Below, piece after piece: positions 34,557-43,133 of a stretch of 64,000 nt of DNA. The position numbers were made by a program, and so were the translations under genes. The stretch is taken from positions 248,001 through 312,000 of the forward strand of contig JADJFX010000035.1 in NCBI GenBank assembly GCA_016708345.1, written 5' to 3'. Under the pieces are notes generated by a model. It searched no databases, was not told the DNA's origin, and worked only from the letters and a program-made list of their open reading frames with translations. Position 1 is the first letter of the stretch, and each line of letters begins with the position of its first letter. This stretch comes from Candidatus Rhodoferax bjergmarkensis (GTDB lineage Bacteria > Pseudomonadota > Gammaproteobacteria > Burkholderiales > Burkholderiaceae_C).

Positions 34557-34693
34557 GGCGATTAGCAGCAGTCATCCCGGTGACCCGGTACGACCTGCCG
34601 CCCTCGCAGACCCGGACTTGGAGCGTTAGACCATCGAGCTCCCAGTTTGAGTCATCCACTTTTAGATCTATCCTGACGGCGTGCCTGGCCCTG
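34366..34693. other. Intergenic region with repeat copy
   Basis: This 328-bp stretch lies between two genes whose stop codons face each other. The left half belongs to the duplicated segment and holds a dispersed repeat copy; the right half (34557-34693) is unique and shows no gene, tRNA or clear terminator. Confidence 0.5.
34409..34454 (+). repeat. Dispersed palindromic repeat (intergenic)
   Basis: CGCACGTTCTACCTGCGCAA (core) followed by GCAGCTATATTTTTTATAGC (right AT hairpin). A near-complete copy just downstream of the saccharopine-dehydrogenase-like gene; it could serve as a terminator-like hairpin there. Confidence 0.8.
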
Positions 34694-35536
34694 TCAGATC
34701 AAGGCGGTACGAAATGTCGCCAACATGCGCGTCCAGGCAAGTTCGGCTTGGGCAGCATCGTAGACCCGTGTGTCGGGAGGGCACCAGCCGTGGGCTGCGG
34801 GGTACACCTCTACCTCGGCTGACAGCTTGACGCTGTCGAACGCTGCGCGCAAGCTGGCCTTGGCTTGCGGGTCCTTGGCATCGTCGTTTTCGGCTATCGC
34901 AATCAAGTAGTGCGCCTGCGTCTGGGCCACCAGGCGATGCGGGCTGTCAGGTGCTGTTGTCACCATGGCGGAGCCATGGAAGGTGGCGACTGCCCCAACG
35001 CGTTGGGGTGCGACGGTGGCTGTGCGCACCGCGATGGGCCCGCCCATGCAATAGCCGGTGGTGCCCAGTTTGCGCGTTTGGTCCACCTCGGGCTGGGCGT
35101 CCAGCCAGGCCACGAATGCTTTGCCGTCGCTCAGGTGCATGGCCGGGGATAGCGCCTGCATCAACGGTAAAACTTCGGCAATCGGCGTCTGACCGCCCTG
35201 TGGCGCGGTGGGCGCTTTTTTCTGCCGGTAGAAGGGGTTGACCACCAGCACGCTGTAGCCCGACTCGGCCAGTCGGCGGCCCATTTGCCTGAAGGCCGGA
35301 CGCAAGCCAAACACATCGGGCCACACCAGCACGCCGGGTGCGGTGCCCGAGGCAGGGGCGACAAAGTACGCGTCGCTGGTGCCATCGGGTGTCGGGATGC
35401 TTACCTCACGCTCGATGACGGCTGCTGCGTTGGCCACAAGGGGCAAGGCAGTCAGCAGCCCGGCAGATGCCACCCACACACCAAAATCGCGGCGTGTGTA
35501 TTTGCCGGGTACGTCCTGGTCATTCAAATCACACAT
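34694..35536 (-). CDS. Dienelactone hydrolase family protein with Tat-like leader
   Basis: The 280-residue alpha/beta hydrolase has a twin-arginine-like start (KYTRRDFGVWVASAGLL), which suggests export. The dienelactone hydrolase triad is recognisable: GYCMGG (Cys nucleophile, about 165), an Asp in AIAENDDAKDP (about 217) and His in AAHGWCPP (about 250). The substrate is unknown. It is flanked on both sides by the two copies of the duplicated 0.3-kb segment. Confidence 0.87.
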   Translation of the reverse strand: MCDLNDQDVPGKYTRRDFGVWVASAGLLTALPLVANAAAVIEREVSIPTPDGTSDAYFVAPASGTAPGVLVWPDVFGLRPAFRQMGRRLAESGYSVLVVNPFYRQKKAPTAPQGGQTPIAEVLPLMQALSPAMHLSDGKAFVAWLDAQPEVDQTRKLGTTGYCMGGPIAVRTATVAPQRVGAVATFHGSAMVTTAPDSPHRLVAQTQAHYLIAIAENDDAKDPQAKASLRAAFDSVKLSAEVEVYPAAHGWCPPDTRVYDAAQAELAWTRMLATFRTALI

Positions 35537-35718
35537 GGTTGAGTCCCCTCATACAGATCAATTTACACAACGATTTAGCCGATGCATCGGGCGTCAGCCA
35601 GTTTGCGCGGCATATTGCCCACTGTATTCGATAGTCAATTGGCGGGTAATGTCCCTGTTTTTTGCAATGGTTTGTGCAGTTGGCGGGTTCATCATAGGGA
35701 ACTATGGTGCCGGACAAG

Positions 35719-35826
35719 TCCGACTGCCCTGGCCGCTTTTGGACACCGGCCACGATTTTTGGCGCGCGTTTGATGGAGCAATTGCAGACCAAAGCGGGCC
35801 TGACGTTTGAGGTGCTTGAGGGCTGA
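35719..35826 (+). pseudogene. Remnant: last 35 codons of a saccharopine-dehydrogenase-like gene
   Basis: In frame, this reads SDCPGRFWTPATIFGARL then MEQLQTKAGLTFEVLEG and TGA, matching the C terminus of the protein at 33124-34365 (SDCPGGFWTPATIFGQRL...) with about eight substitutions. Nothing upstream matches the rest of that gene, so only the end was copied or retained. The changes between copies include several synonymous ones, indicating the copied part was once a functional paralogue end or is fairly old. Confidence 0.8.
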
Positions 35827-35870
35827 CGCTGTATTGCTTTAACCCGTGTTTCTTGCAACAAAATATGCCA

Positions 35871-35914
35871 CTACCGCACGTTCTACCTGCGCAAGCAGCT
35901 ACTTTTTTTGTAGC
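35871..35914 (+). repeat. Dispersed palindromic repeat (intergenic)
   Basis: CGCACGTTCTACCTGCGCAA core followed by GCAGCTACTTTTTTTGTAGC, the right AT hairpin; part of duplicated segment copy 2. Confidence 0.8.
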
Positions 35915-36162
35915 ATTTCAAGGCTTCCAGCGCTTCACCGCGCACTCAGACGCTCACCGTTTGGCAGGTCCAAACGAGAATTCGGTACACCGAAGGTCTG
36001 CGCAGTGCTCGAATGAATGACCTGATCCTCGCGCACCGCCAAATGCCAGATGCACCCTACGCCCCACCTGTGCAACTGCTGCGTCTGGCTGGCCAGTGTG
36101 TTCGTAGGCGTTCTCTTCTATGATGGCCGCTGATTTCAACCACAACTTAAAGGAAAAATCAC

Positions 36163-36624
36163 ATGGGATTACTGGACAACGTTTTGGGTGCCGTGATGGG
36201 GGCACAAGGTCAGTCGGCACAGCAAGGAGAAGGCTTGGGCGGCATCTTGGCGATGGTCGCCAACAACCCGCAAATCATGCGCGCAATTGCCGACATGTTG
36301 AGCAATGAAGGTGCTCAGGGGGGCTTGGCTGGCTTGGTAGAAAAGTTCAAACAGGCAGGCTTGGGTGATGTGATCGGATCATGGATAGGAAACGGTGCCA
36401 ACCAAGCAATCTCGGGGGAACAGCTGACCCACGTTTTGGGTGGTGACACCATGAACGGCATGGCTCAGAAAATAGGCATGAACGCAGGTGATCTGGCGCA
36501 GCAAATGTCACAGCTATTGCCTGGCATGGTGAACAAGCTCACGCCAGGTGGGCAAGCACCAACGGGTGGTTTGGGCAATTCGGCCGACCTGATGGGCATG
36601 CTGGGTGGCCTGCTGGGAAAATAG
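36163..36624 (+). CDS. YidB family protein (DUF937)
   Basis: The 153-residue protein begins MGLLDNVLGAVMG and is rich in Gly, Ala, Gln and Met, with the YidB-type blocks GLGDVIGSWIGNGANQAIS and LAQQMSQLLPGMVNKLTPGG. The function of this family is not known. The start is supported by AGGA upstream. The MAPEG gene follows after one base, suggesting joint translation. Confidence 0.88.
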   Translation: MGLLDNVLGAVMGAQGQSAQQGEGLGGILAMVANNPQIMRAIADMLSNEGAQGGLAGLVEKFKQAGLGDVIGSWIGNGANQAISGEQLTHVLGGDTMNGMAQKIGMNAGDLAQQMSQLLPGMVNKLTPGGQAPTGGLGNSADLMGMLGGLLGK

Positions 36625-36625
36625 C

Positions 36626-37021
36626 ATGACGATTGCCAAATGGTGTGTTCTGGCGGCTTGTGTGCTGCCCATCGCTTCCGTCGCGCTGGCCAAAATCAAG
36701 AGCGCGGGCATTCCCCGCAAAGCCGGCGGCTTTGACAACTACAACCCCCGCGAGTGGGAAGCCAAACTCACAGGCTGGCAGCAGCGGGCCAACGCTGCGC
36801 AGGCCAATGGGTTTGAGGCCCTGCCGCTGTTTATTGCGGGCGTGGTATTTGCCCAAATGGCGCAGGCGGATCAAGGCCGTATCGACCTCTTGGCGATGGC
36901 CTTTGTAGGCATTCGCGTGGCGTATGTTGCAGCCTATTTGGCCAATCAGGCAAATTTGCGCTCGCTGATCTGGTTTGCCGGGTTCGGCGTGAGCGTGGCC
37001 TTGCTGGCCATGGGTGCCTGA
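36626..37021 (+). CDS. MAPEG family membrane protein
   Basis: From the ATG right after the yidB stop the protein has 131 residues with four hydrophobic helices. The MAPEG pattern is clear: EWEAKLTGWQQRANAAQANGF region with RANAAQANGFEALPLF (about 55-70) and RVAYVAAYLANQANLRSLIW (about 97-116). MAPEG proteins are membrane glutathione- or lipid-handling enzymes; bacterial members are mostly uncharacterised. Confidence 0.87.
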   Translation: MTIAKWCVLAACVLPIASVALAKIKSAGIPRKAGGFDNYNPREWEAKLTGWQQRANAAQANGFEALPLFIAGVVFAQMAQADQGRIDLLAMAFVGIRVAYVAAYLANQANLRSLIWFAGFGVSVALLAMGA

Positions 37022-37123
37022 CGCTTGAGTTCCAAGCTTTGCCGGTAGACGGCGAAGTCCCCATTCATGATTCCGTCACATACCGAAGGTGAAATGGGGC
37101 CTTTTCTAAACTTGGACTCAAAA

Positions 37124-39118
37124 ATGAAGATGACGATGCGTTCGCTTGCACTTGCTTTAAACCCTGTGATGGCAGGCCTGCTCATGACGGCTTGTGGCGG
37201 TGGCAGTGATACAACTGTTGGTGGCTCCGACGCCAGCGCGCAAGGCCGATTTGTGGATGCACCCGTTGCCGGGCTTGCCTACAGCACATCCGCTGGCCTC
37301 AAAGGCACCACCGATGCGAACGGAACCTTCAGCTACGGGGGCGGCTCGGCGCCGGACATGGTGAGTTTCAAAGCAGGCGCACTTGTACTGGGCAGTGCTG
37401 CTGGTGCCGGTGTGATCACGCCGATGGATCTGGTGGCCGGGGCATCGGTCAGCGATGCACGTGTGCTCAATCGCCTGCAACTGTTGCAGTCGCTGGACAG
37501 CGACAAGGACGTGGACAACGGCATCGTGATCGACACCACGCTGGCGGCCAAGCTTAACGACACGGTCAAGCCGGACGAAACCGACGGCACCAAGTTTGAA
37601 GCCGCTTTGAAAACCGCGCTGGGCACCACGCCCGTGGCGCGCACACTGGCACGCGAGAGTTTTGAGAGCAGCCTGGCCGCCATGGGCCGCAGCGTCACGA
37701 GCGCAAAAGAAGCCATCAGCGGTGGCGATGTGGTGGTCAGCAAGCACCGCGTCAGCGTACCCACCAGCATGAATGTGCCCTACGAGGGAAGCAGTGCCGA
37801 TTTGAAGGCTGCTTTCCCCAAAGGATTTCCTCTGGCCGTGGGCTCGGCGATGGCGCTCAAGTCGGTAAACAGTGATGGCAGCATCGATTTTTACGTGCTG
37901 ACCGACCGCGGCTCCAATGCCGACGGCCCCAACATCACGGTAGGAACCAGCACCTACGGCACCAAGGTGTTTCCGGCCCCGGGCTTTGCCCCCACGTTTG
38001 GCGTGCTGCGCCTGGCCAATGGCGTGGCCACCATGACCGGCATCACACCGATGCTCAACGAAAAGGGCGGCAAACTCACCGGCTTGCCCCTGCCGGTGGG
38101 CACTCCCGGCTCGTCGGCCGAAGTAGCGCTGAACGAGGCACTTGTAGCTTTGGCCAGCGATCCCATGGGCCTGGACCCTGAAGGCATCGTGTTTGACAGG
38201 GCCAATAACAAGCTCTACATCTCCGATGAGTACGGCCCCTTCATCATCAAGGTGGACGCGGCCACCGGCAAAATCGAGGAGCGCTTTGCCCCGGCCATTG
38301 CCGGCAGCACGGCCAGCAAGCCGGTGTTGCCTGCGGTACTGAACCTGCGCCGTGCCAACCGCGGCATGGAAGGCCTGACCATGGATGCTGCAGGCGAACT
38401 GCACGGTCTGGTGCAAAGCCCGCTGGACGCCAAGGTGACGGCGGATGACGGCACCACAGTGTCGGTCAGCAAGACCGCGCTGTTCCTGCGCTGGCTGGTG
38501 CTCAATCCGGCCACCGGCACTACCAAAACCTATGCCTTTCCTTTGAGCAAGACAGACTGGTCCAAGTCCGACACCGGGCAGGCCAAGATGGGCGATATCG
38601 CCTATGTGGCACCCGGCAAGTTCCTGGCCATCGAGCAGGGCGTGAACGCCGCTGGCGTGCTGGTCAACAAAATCATGCTGGTGGAAATTCCCGCTGACGC
38701 GACGGACATCAATGCCCTGGGTGCCGAGCTGGAAGCCAGCAGCGCCACGGCCAAATCGGTCAAGGGCGCGGACTGGACCAAGGTGGTGCCGCTCAAGCGC
38801 ACCCTGCTGCTGCAACTCAACGATGCGGGCTGGCTGGCAGAAAAGGCCGAAGGCCTCACGGTGGTCAATGGCGACACGATTGCGCTGATCAACGACAACG
38901 ACTTCGGCGTCACGCCTGCGCTGTATGACGCCAAGGGTGTGGCCGTGAGCGGCGACGTGACAGCCTGCCTGACGGAAAACGGCAAGCTCGTGAACAACGG
39001 CACCAAGGTTTGCCCTGCCGCCGCCGTTCGCGTAGCACCCGGCAGCGAGGCGGAACGCCCCACACGTCTGTACACCTTCAAGTTCCCCAAGTCCATTGCC
39101 AGCTACAGCGTGAAGTAA
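37124..39118 (+). CDS. Lipoprotein with phytase-like esterase domain
   Basis: From the ATG at 37124 the protein has 664 residues. It starts with a lipoprotein signal (MAGLLMTACGGG; Cys is the likely lipid anchor), followed by a carboxypeptidase-regulatory-like segment (GRFVDAPVAGLAYSTSAG) and a large C-terminal domain of the phytase-like esterase family, with GLDPEGIVFDRANNKLYISD, NRGMEGLTMDAAGELHGL and KAEGLTVVNGDTIALINDND. Family members are thought to act on phosphoesters outside the cell. Longer in-frame starts at 37067 and 37094 exist but would precede the signal peptide. Confidence 0.83.
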   Translation: MKMTMRSLALALNPVMAGLLMTACGGGSDTTVGGSDASAQGRFVDAPVAGLAYSTSAGLKGTTDANGTFSYGGGSAPDMVSFKAGALVLGSAAGAGVITPMDLVAGASVSDARVLNRLQLLQSLDSDKDVDNGIVIDTTLAAKLNDTVKPDETDGTKFEAALKTALGTTPVARTLARESFESSLAAMGRSVTSAKEAISGGDVVVSKHRVSVPTSMNVPYEGSSADLKAAFPKGFPLAVGSAMALKSVNSDGSIDFYVLTDRGSNADGPNITVGTSTYGTKVFPAPGFAPTFGVLRLANGVATMTGITPMLNEKGGKLTGLPLPVGTPGSSAEVALNEALVALASDPMGLDPEGIVFDRANNKLYISDEYGPFIIKVDAATGKIEERFAPAIAGSTASKPVLPAVLNLRRANRGMEGLTMDAAGELHGLVQSPLDAKVTADDGTTVSVSKTALFLRWLVLNPATGTTKTYAFPLSKTDWSKSDTGQAKMGDIAYVAPGKFLAIEQGVNAAGVLVNKIMLVEIPADATDINALGAELEASSATAKSVKGADWTKVVPLKRTLLLQLNDAGWLAEKAEGLTVVNGDTIALINDNDFGVTPALYDAKGVAVSGDVTACLTENGKLVNNGTKVCPAAAVRVAPGSEAERPTRLYTFKFPKSIASYSVK

Positions 39119-39130
39119 GGTATTGATCAA

Positions 39131-39232
39131 ATAAGCCTCTACCGCACGTTCTACCTGCGCAAGCAGCTCCTGTTTTTGTAGCATTTTCAAGGCTTCCAGC
39201 GCTTCACCGCGTCCTCAAACGCTCACCATTGG
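39131..39232 (+). repeat. Dispersed palindromic repeat with extended tail (third relative of the duplicated flank)
   Basis: ATAAGCCTCTACCGCACG begins the match; the core TGCGCAA and a decayed hairpin GCAGCTCCTGTTTTTGTAGC follow, then a tail (AAGGCTTCCAGCGCTTCACC ... CGCTCACC) shared with 35719-36015. It lies just after the phytase-like gene stop. Confidence 0.78.
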
Positions 39233-39271
39233 ACACAGGCCAACCATGTTTCCACGGGCAAACCAAGCACC

Positions 39272-39299
39272 TTGACAGGCTACTGCAGCCCACTACGAT
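39272..39299 (+). promoter_or_regulatory. Sigma-70 type promoter of the AbrB/RelE-like fusion gene
   Basis: TTGACA at 39272-39277 and TACGAT at 39294-39299 are separated by 16 bp. The expected start site, about 39306, falls inside the inverted repeat at 39303-39333, so binding there would block transcription. Confidence 0.65.
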
Positions 39300-39302
39300 T
39301 TC

Positions 39303-39333
39303 TTCGTGCATTACTATTTTCGTAATGCACGAA
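39303..39333. promoter_or_regulatory. Perfect 12-bp inverted repeat, likely operator
   Basis: TTCGTGCATTAC (39303-39314) and GTAATGCACGAA (39322-39333) are perfect reverse complements with a 7-bp spacer. The right arm runs directly into the GGAG ribosome-binding site of the gene starting at 39344. Position and symmetry fit an autoregulatory operator for the AbrB-like domain; an RNA hairpin hiding the ribosome-binding site is the alternative. Confidence 0.7.
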
Positions 39334-39343
39334 GGAGAACACC

Positions 39344-39790
39344 ATGCAAGTTATCGCCTCCCAAGCAACTGTGAAGGTCGTCGGTGCCAACGGTCAGATT
39401 TCGCTCGGCAAACAATTTGCGGGTCGTCAAGTTTTGATAGAAGAACAGGAAGCGGGCGTTTGGCTCATTCGCACCGCCACCGTCACCCCTGCTCGTCTTG
39501 ACTTGAACAACCCAGTTTTTCAGGAGCACCTTTTGGGACTGCAAAAGCCCGAACGCCATGCAGCCTTGGATACTTTGCGAAAAATCCGGCAACTGAACTG
39601 GGACCAGCTCTACCCTGACAAGGGTTTGAAATGGGACAAAATCGTCAGCGTAAAGCCACCGCAAGGAATTGACGCAATCTACTCGCTGCGAATCACCCAG
39701 GCCCGCCGTTGCACTGCGTATCGCGACGGGGATTTCATTCGGTTTTTGACCGTAGCCCCCGACCATGACAGCACCTACGGACGCAAATGA
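39344..39790 (+). CDS. Single-chain fusion of AbrB-like DNA-binding domain and RelE/ParE-like toxin domain
   Basis: The 148-residue protein has an N-terminal part resembling AbrB/MazE-type swapped-hairpin antitoxins (VKVVGANGQISLGKQFAG then VLIEEQEAGVWLIR, residues 10-43) and a C-terminal part with RelE/ParE toxin-like pattern (LRKIRQLNWDQLYPDKG, YSLRITQARRCTAYRDGDFI and VAPDHDSTYGRK). Normally these are two genes; here they are one continuous reading frame. The fusion reading is an inference from short motifs. It is preceded by a strong promoter and a perfect inverted repeat, and convergent with the DUF5666 gene. Confidence 0.7.
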   Translation: MQVIASQATVKVVGANGQISLGKQFAGRQVLIEEQEAGVWLIRTATVTPARLDLNNPVFQEHLLGLQKPERHAALDTLRKIRQLNWDQLYPDKGLKWDKIVSVKPPQGIDAIYSLRITQARRCTAYRDGDFIRFLTVAPDHDSTYGRK

Positions 39791-39875
39791 CCCCATTAAG
39801 TCGGAACCAGCGTTTCGTGACGAGATGACATGAGGGGCGAACGGTCAGGTCTTGCAAAGAAGGGATGTAGGGCCA

Positions 39876-39907
39876 CAAAAAAACCCCGGCCAGTTTCCCG
39901 GCCGGGG
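39876..39907 (-). terminator. Strong intrinsic terminator after the DUF5666 genes
   Basis: On the minus strand GGCCGGGG-type stem: CCCCGGCC and GGCCGGGG pair perfectly over 8 bp around the loop AGTTTCCC, followed by seven T residues. It ends the DUF6502-DUF5666-DUF5666 unit, 55 bp after its last stop codon. Confidence 0.9.
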
Positions 39908-39961
39908 CAAATTGCGGATCTTTTGGAATCTATTTCGGTATAAAGCGCAGCCCCAAACTGC

Positions 39962-41566
39962 TTACTTGCGATCTTTGTATTTACCCCAGGCCTTGGCCAG
40001 TGCGGAGCCGATTGCCGGTTTGTCATAAGCATCATGATCGGCCACACCGACGGCATGGATCTTGCGCGCCACCAGCGCCCCGCTGGCATTGAGGTAGCCT
40101 TCCACCTTGATCTCGGCGTTGGCCAGCGTGGTGGTGCTCACACCGGCGAAAGCGGTGTTGTCGTTCCACACGACCGTCACTGCGGTTCGGCCTGTGGGCG
40201 TCAGCTTGAAGGTTTTGGCACTCGCGTCGATGCTGCTGGCCGTGCCCTTGATTTCACGCATGGCAAACACTGGCAGTTGGGGCGCGCCGACACAGCCCAG
40301 GCGAGTGGCCTTGACCACATCGGTACCAACTTGCGCCGTGGCGACCACGTTCACAAACACGCCTTCGGCCAGTGTGACACCGGTGCATGAACTCTCCAAT
40401 GCGGCACCAGAGGCATCAACCGGCACACCGCGCACCACAAAGGAACTGGCATCCGTCAGGGAGCTGATCACGCCCTTGAGCTTGATGCGGGCAGTGTCAT
40501 CGCTGGTGCTGGACTCTCGGATGTGCAGGTCAGTGGCGGCCAATACGCCGCTGTCGTTAAACGTGCCTTTGACCAGGATGTAGCTGCCATTGGCCAGTGT
40601 CTTGCCCACCGGGGTGGTTTTGGTGCTGGCGCTGAGGCTGACCTTGATGCCATCGAGTTCCAGCGTGCCGGCACTGGCACTGTACTGGCTGACCAGTCCG
40701 CCCAGTTGGGCGACGCTCCCGGTGACGATGTCAGAAATAGCCCCGCGCACCACGCGCACGCGGTTGGCCTTGAGAGTCGGTGTGCCCGCCACGTTGCTCA
40801 GGCTGTCTTTTCCGCCCCATATCACCACAAACTGGTCGTTGGCCAGGGTGGCCACGGTCGGCACCAAGTTGGCGCTGGCATAGTTCACCACCAGGCCGTT
40901 GAGGCCAAAGGTCTTGGCGGTCGTGTTCAGGTTGGCCACCTTGCCCATGACGCGGACAAAATTGATGTCGGCTTTTTTCTCGATGCGGCTGGCCTGGATT
41001 TCGTAGGCCGCGCGGGTGCTGCTGTAAACGGCGCTGCCATGCACTTCGACCAAATCAGCTGCCACAATGTCAGAAAATCCGCTGTAGCCACCGCCAAAAA
41101 CCGTCACCGGCCCGCTGGCGCTGTCGGTATTGACCTTGACCCACTGGCCCGCCGCCTTGAAGGCACCGTTGGCGGCATCGAGCGCGCTGACCGCCCCGAT
41201 CACCGCCGCATCGACATGGACCTGTGACGCGGTGCCCTTGCCGTCATGTTCCACACGCACCCGCTGGCCCAGCTTGAGCCCCACCGTGCTGCTGCTGCCA
41301 TCACTGCCTTCACTCACCACCTTGGCGGTGGCGTCTTCGATTTCAACACCATCGACGATCACGCTGCCAAAACCGGTGACCGTGCCGCTGGCCAGATTGG
41401 CGCTGGGCGTCGGCACGGCACTTACGGGGGTGCTGGGGGTGCTGGCGGCATCACCCGCACCACCACCGCCGCCACCGCAGGCCGCGAGGATCAAGGACAG
41501 GCTGACCGTGGCCAGCACTACTGGCAGACGCCGCAACTGGCGGGGTTCAAAAGGGGTGTGATTCAT
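39962..41566 (-). CDS. DUF5666 domain lipoprotein, paralogue A
   Basis: From the ATG at 41566, with AGGAG at the right distance, the protein has 534 residues. A lipoprotein signal (LSLILAACGGGGGG) is followed by Ser/Pro/Ala linker and several repeated beta-rich DUF5666 units, each with the pattern GTVTGFGSVIVDGVEIEDA or RVRVEHDGK. The C-terminal tail is basic. Function is unknown. It is a tandem paralogue of the next gene (shared N-terminal pattern VDGVE, LKLGQRVRV, GDELEVHGS-like), so a local duplication is likely. Confidence 0.83.
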   Translation of the reverse strand: MNHTPFEPRQLRRLPVVLATVSLSLILAACGGGGGGAGDAASTPSTPVSAVPTPSANLASGTVTGFGSVIVDGVEIEDATAKVVSEGSDGSSSTVGLKLGQRVRVEHDGKGTASQVHVDAAVIGAVSALDAANGAFKAAGQWVKVNTDSASGPVTVFGGGYSGFSDIVAADLVEVHGSAVYSSTRAAYEIQASRIEKKADINFVRVMGKVANLNTTAKTFGLNGLVVNYASANLVPTVATLANDQFVVIWGGKDSLSNVAGTPTLKANRVRVVRGAISDIVTGSVAQLGGLVSQYSASAGTLELDGIKVSLSASTKTTPVGKTLANGSYILVKGTFNDSGVLAATDLHIRESSTSDDTARIKLKGVISSLTDASSFVVRGVPVDASGAALESSCTGVTLAEGVFVNVVATAQVGTDVVKATRLGCVGAPQLPVFAMREIKGTASSIDASAKTFKLTPTGRTAVTVVWNDNTAFAGVSTTTLANAEIKVEGYLNASGALVARKIHAVGVADHDAYDKPAIGSALAKAWGKYKDRK

Positions 41567-41654
41567 AACTATCTCCTGCAAAAGTAATGGGCATGCTTGC
41601 GCCCGAGGGTTGGAAAAGATCGATCAAATCAAAAGTCGCCATCAAAAAAAAAAT

Positions 41655-43133
41655 TCAATGACTTCGCTTGATTTTTCGGGCCCGCAATACGCCTGTTTGA
41701 TAGACACCCTCGACTTCGACACTTTGGCCGGTCAGGCTTTCGGGGTGTTTTATAAATTCAATGGGCAGGTAGGTCTGTGCGTCCCACTGCACGGTGATGG
41801 GGTCGCGCGCGGTTTGCAGCACAAAATTTCTGGCTTTGAGGTTCAGCTGGCTGACGCTGCCGCTGCGACTCACGGTAGAGCCGTTGCCGTTGGTGTTATT
41901 GCCCAGGGGGGTGCAGCGCAGCTCGGTCGCCACCACGGTGTCGGTGGCGGTGGCCAGCCGGCCCTTGACCTCTATCAGCAGGTCCACCTCTGTGCCCGCC
42001 TGACGGCAGGTGGCGTCCACCACCAGCTGGCTGGCCATCACGTCCACACCTCGCAGCTTGAAGCGCACCGGCGTGGCCTTCCAGTCAACGCCGCTGCTCA
42101 CGGCCTTGAGTGACACGCTTTGCCCCAAATCGGCCGCGCCGCCCGCACCACCGCGCAAATTCAAGGCCGTAGCCACCAGCACACCACCCGTGCGTTTAAC
42201 CTCCAGGGCGACAAAATCACCCCTGGACAAAGCGGCTTCGTCCACCTGCAAGCCAGCGGGAAGCTGAACTTTGACGCCCTGAATTTCCAACGTTCGCGCT
42301 GCAGCGTTGTATTGGGCGGCCTGCCCGCCCAGGCGCAGGGTCTGTTCCGCCAGCTCGGTGGCACTGAGCGTGGCATCGACCAAGCGGCTGGCGAGCAGCG
42401 TCTTGCCTGCAGCCGCAGTCAACGCTGCCCGGCTGGCCCACACCCGTACCAAGCGCCCCACCGCCAAGCCCGCTGGCATGGACGAGGTTTGAAGGCTGAT
42501 TCCGTCGGCGCTGTTCAGACGCAGGGTGCTGCCCGCGATGGACTGCACCAGGCCTGAGAGTTGCACCGGGTCCGGCGCGCTGGTGAGCTTTTCAACCCGG
42601 CTGGCACTCAGCACATAACTGGCCGTGGCCTTGTCGTAAACCCAGGAACCATGCACTTCCAGCTCGTCCCCCAGCGCAGGGCTGGCCGCACTGAACCCTG
42701 CTTGGGCGGTGGTATCACCCAGTCGCACGCCCTGCCCCATGACCTTGAAAGTGCCGGCGGCGTCCATGGCCTGCGTGACCGGGCCGACCAACTGCGGCAT
42801 CACCATGACCGACTGAACCTTGCTGGACGAATCCAGCACCAGGCGCACGCGCTGGCCCAGCTTGAGTTCGGCATTGACGGATTCACCGGCACCATCGTCC
42901 TGCGCCACGCTGGCATTCGAGTCGTCGTATTCCACGCCATCAATAAACACGCTGCCAAAACCGCTGACCGTGCCCTCCGCCAGGCCTGAACCGCCCGTGC
43001 CGACACCGGCCAAAGTCTCCAGAGCGGCACTGCCGCCGCCGCAAGCACTCAAGGCCAATACCGTTGCCAATGCCATCGCTGCACAAAGTTGTGCAAATCC
43101 TGTCGTGCGGAATTGAGTTGTCAATGCTTTCAT
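41655..43133 (-). CDS. DUF5666 domain lipoprotein, paralogue B
   Basis: From the ATG at 43133 the protein has 492 residues with a lipoprotein signal (ATVLALSACGGGS) and repeated DUF5666-type units (GTVSGFGSVFIDGVEYDD, LKLGQRVRLVLDSSSKV, LGDELEVHGSWVYDKAT). The ATG overlaps the stop of the DUF6502 gene in an ATGA arrangement, so the two are translationally coupled. It ends 88 bp before paralogue A. Location is predicted to be the outer or inner membrane, facing the periplasm or outside. Confidence 0.83.
   Translation of the reverse strand: MKALTTQFRTTGFAQLCAAMALATVLALSACGGGSAALETLAGVGTGGSGLAEGTVSGFGSVFIDGVEYDDSNASVAQDDGAGESVNAELKLGQRVRLVLDSSSKVQSVMVMPQLVGPVTQAMDAAGTFKVMGQGVRLGDTTAQAGFSAASPALGDELEVHGSWVYDKATASYVLSASRVEKLTSAPDPVQLSGLVQSIAGSTLRLNSADGISLQTSSMPAGLAVGRLVRVWASRAALTAAAGKTLLASRLVDATLSATELAEQTLRLGGQAAQYNAAARTLEIQGVKVQLPAGLQVDEAALSRGDFVALEVKRTGGVLVATALNLRGGAGGAADLGQSVSLKAVSSGVDWKATPVRFKLRGVDVMASQLVVDATCRQAGTEVDLLIEVKGRLATATDTVVATELRCTPLGNNTNGNGSTVSRSGSVSQLNLKARNFVLQTARDPITVQWDAQTYLPIEFIKHPESLTGQSVEVEGVYQTGVLRARKIKRSH

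Larger units (their letters stand above)
35719..36015 (+). repeat. Duplicated segment, copy 2
   Basis: Aligns with 34258-34556 including the gene end, the spacer GCTGACGCTGTATTGCT, the dispersed repeat and the tail up to GCTCGAATG. A shorter third relative of the repeat plus its tail occurs at 39131-39232. Confidence 0.85.
35537..36162. other. 626-bp region without an intact gene
   Basis: It contains the remnant of a saccharopine-dehydrogenase-like gene end, the second copy of the duplicated segment and a dispersed repeat copy. The parts 35537-35718 and 36016-36162 are unique; the right end holds the upstream region of yidB with AGGA before its ATG. No intact ORF is convincing. Confidence 0.6.

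Noticed and set aside
34570..34660. Possible tRNA-like or tRNA remnant sequence
   Set aside because: A GGAGC / GCTCC pair is present, but no cloverleaf, no T-arm consensus and no acceptor stem could be built.
37157..39190. 677-residue open frame on the minus strand
   Set aside because: Lies opposite the phytase-like lipoprotein gene, which has clear motifs and a lipoprotein signal; the antisense frame has no recognisable domain and its composition is that of a shadow in GC-rich DNA.
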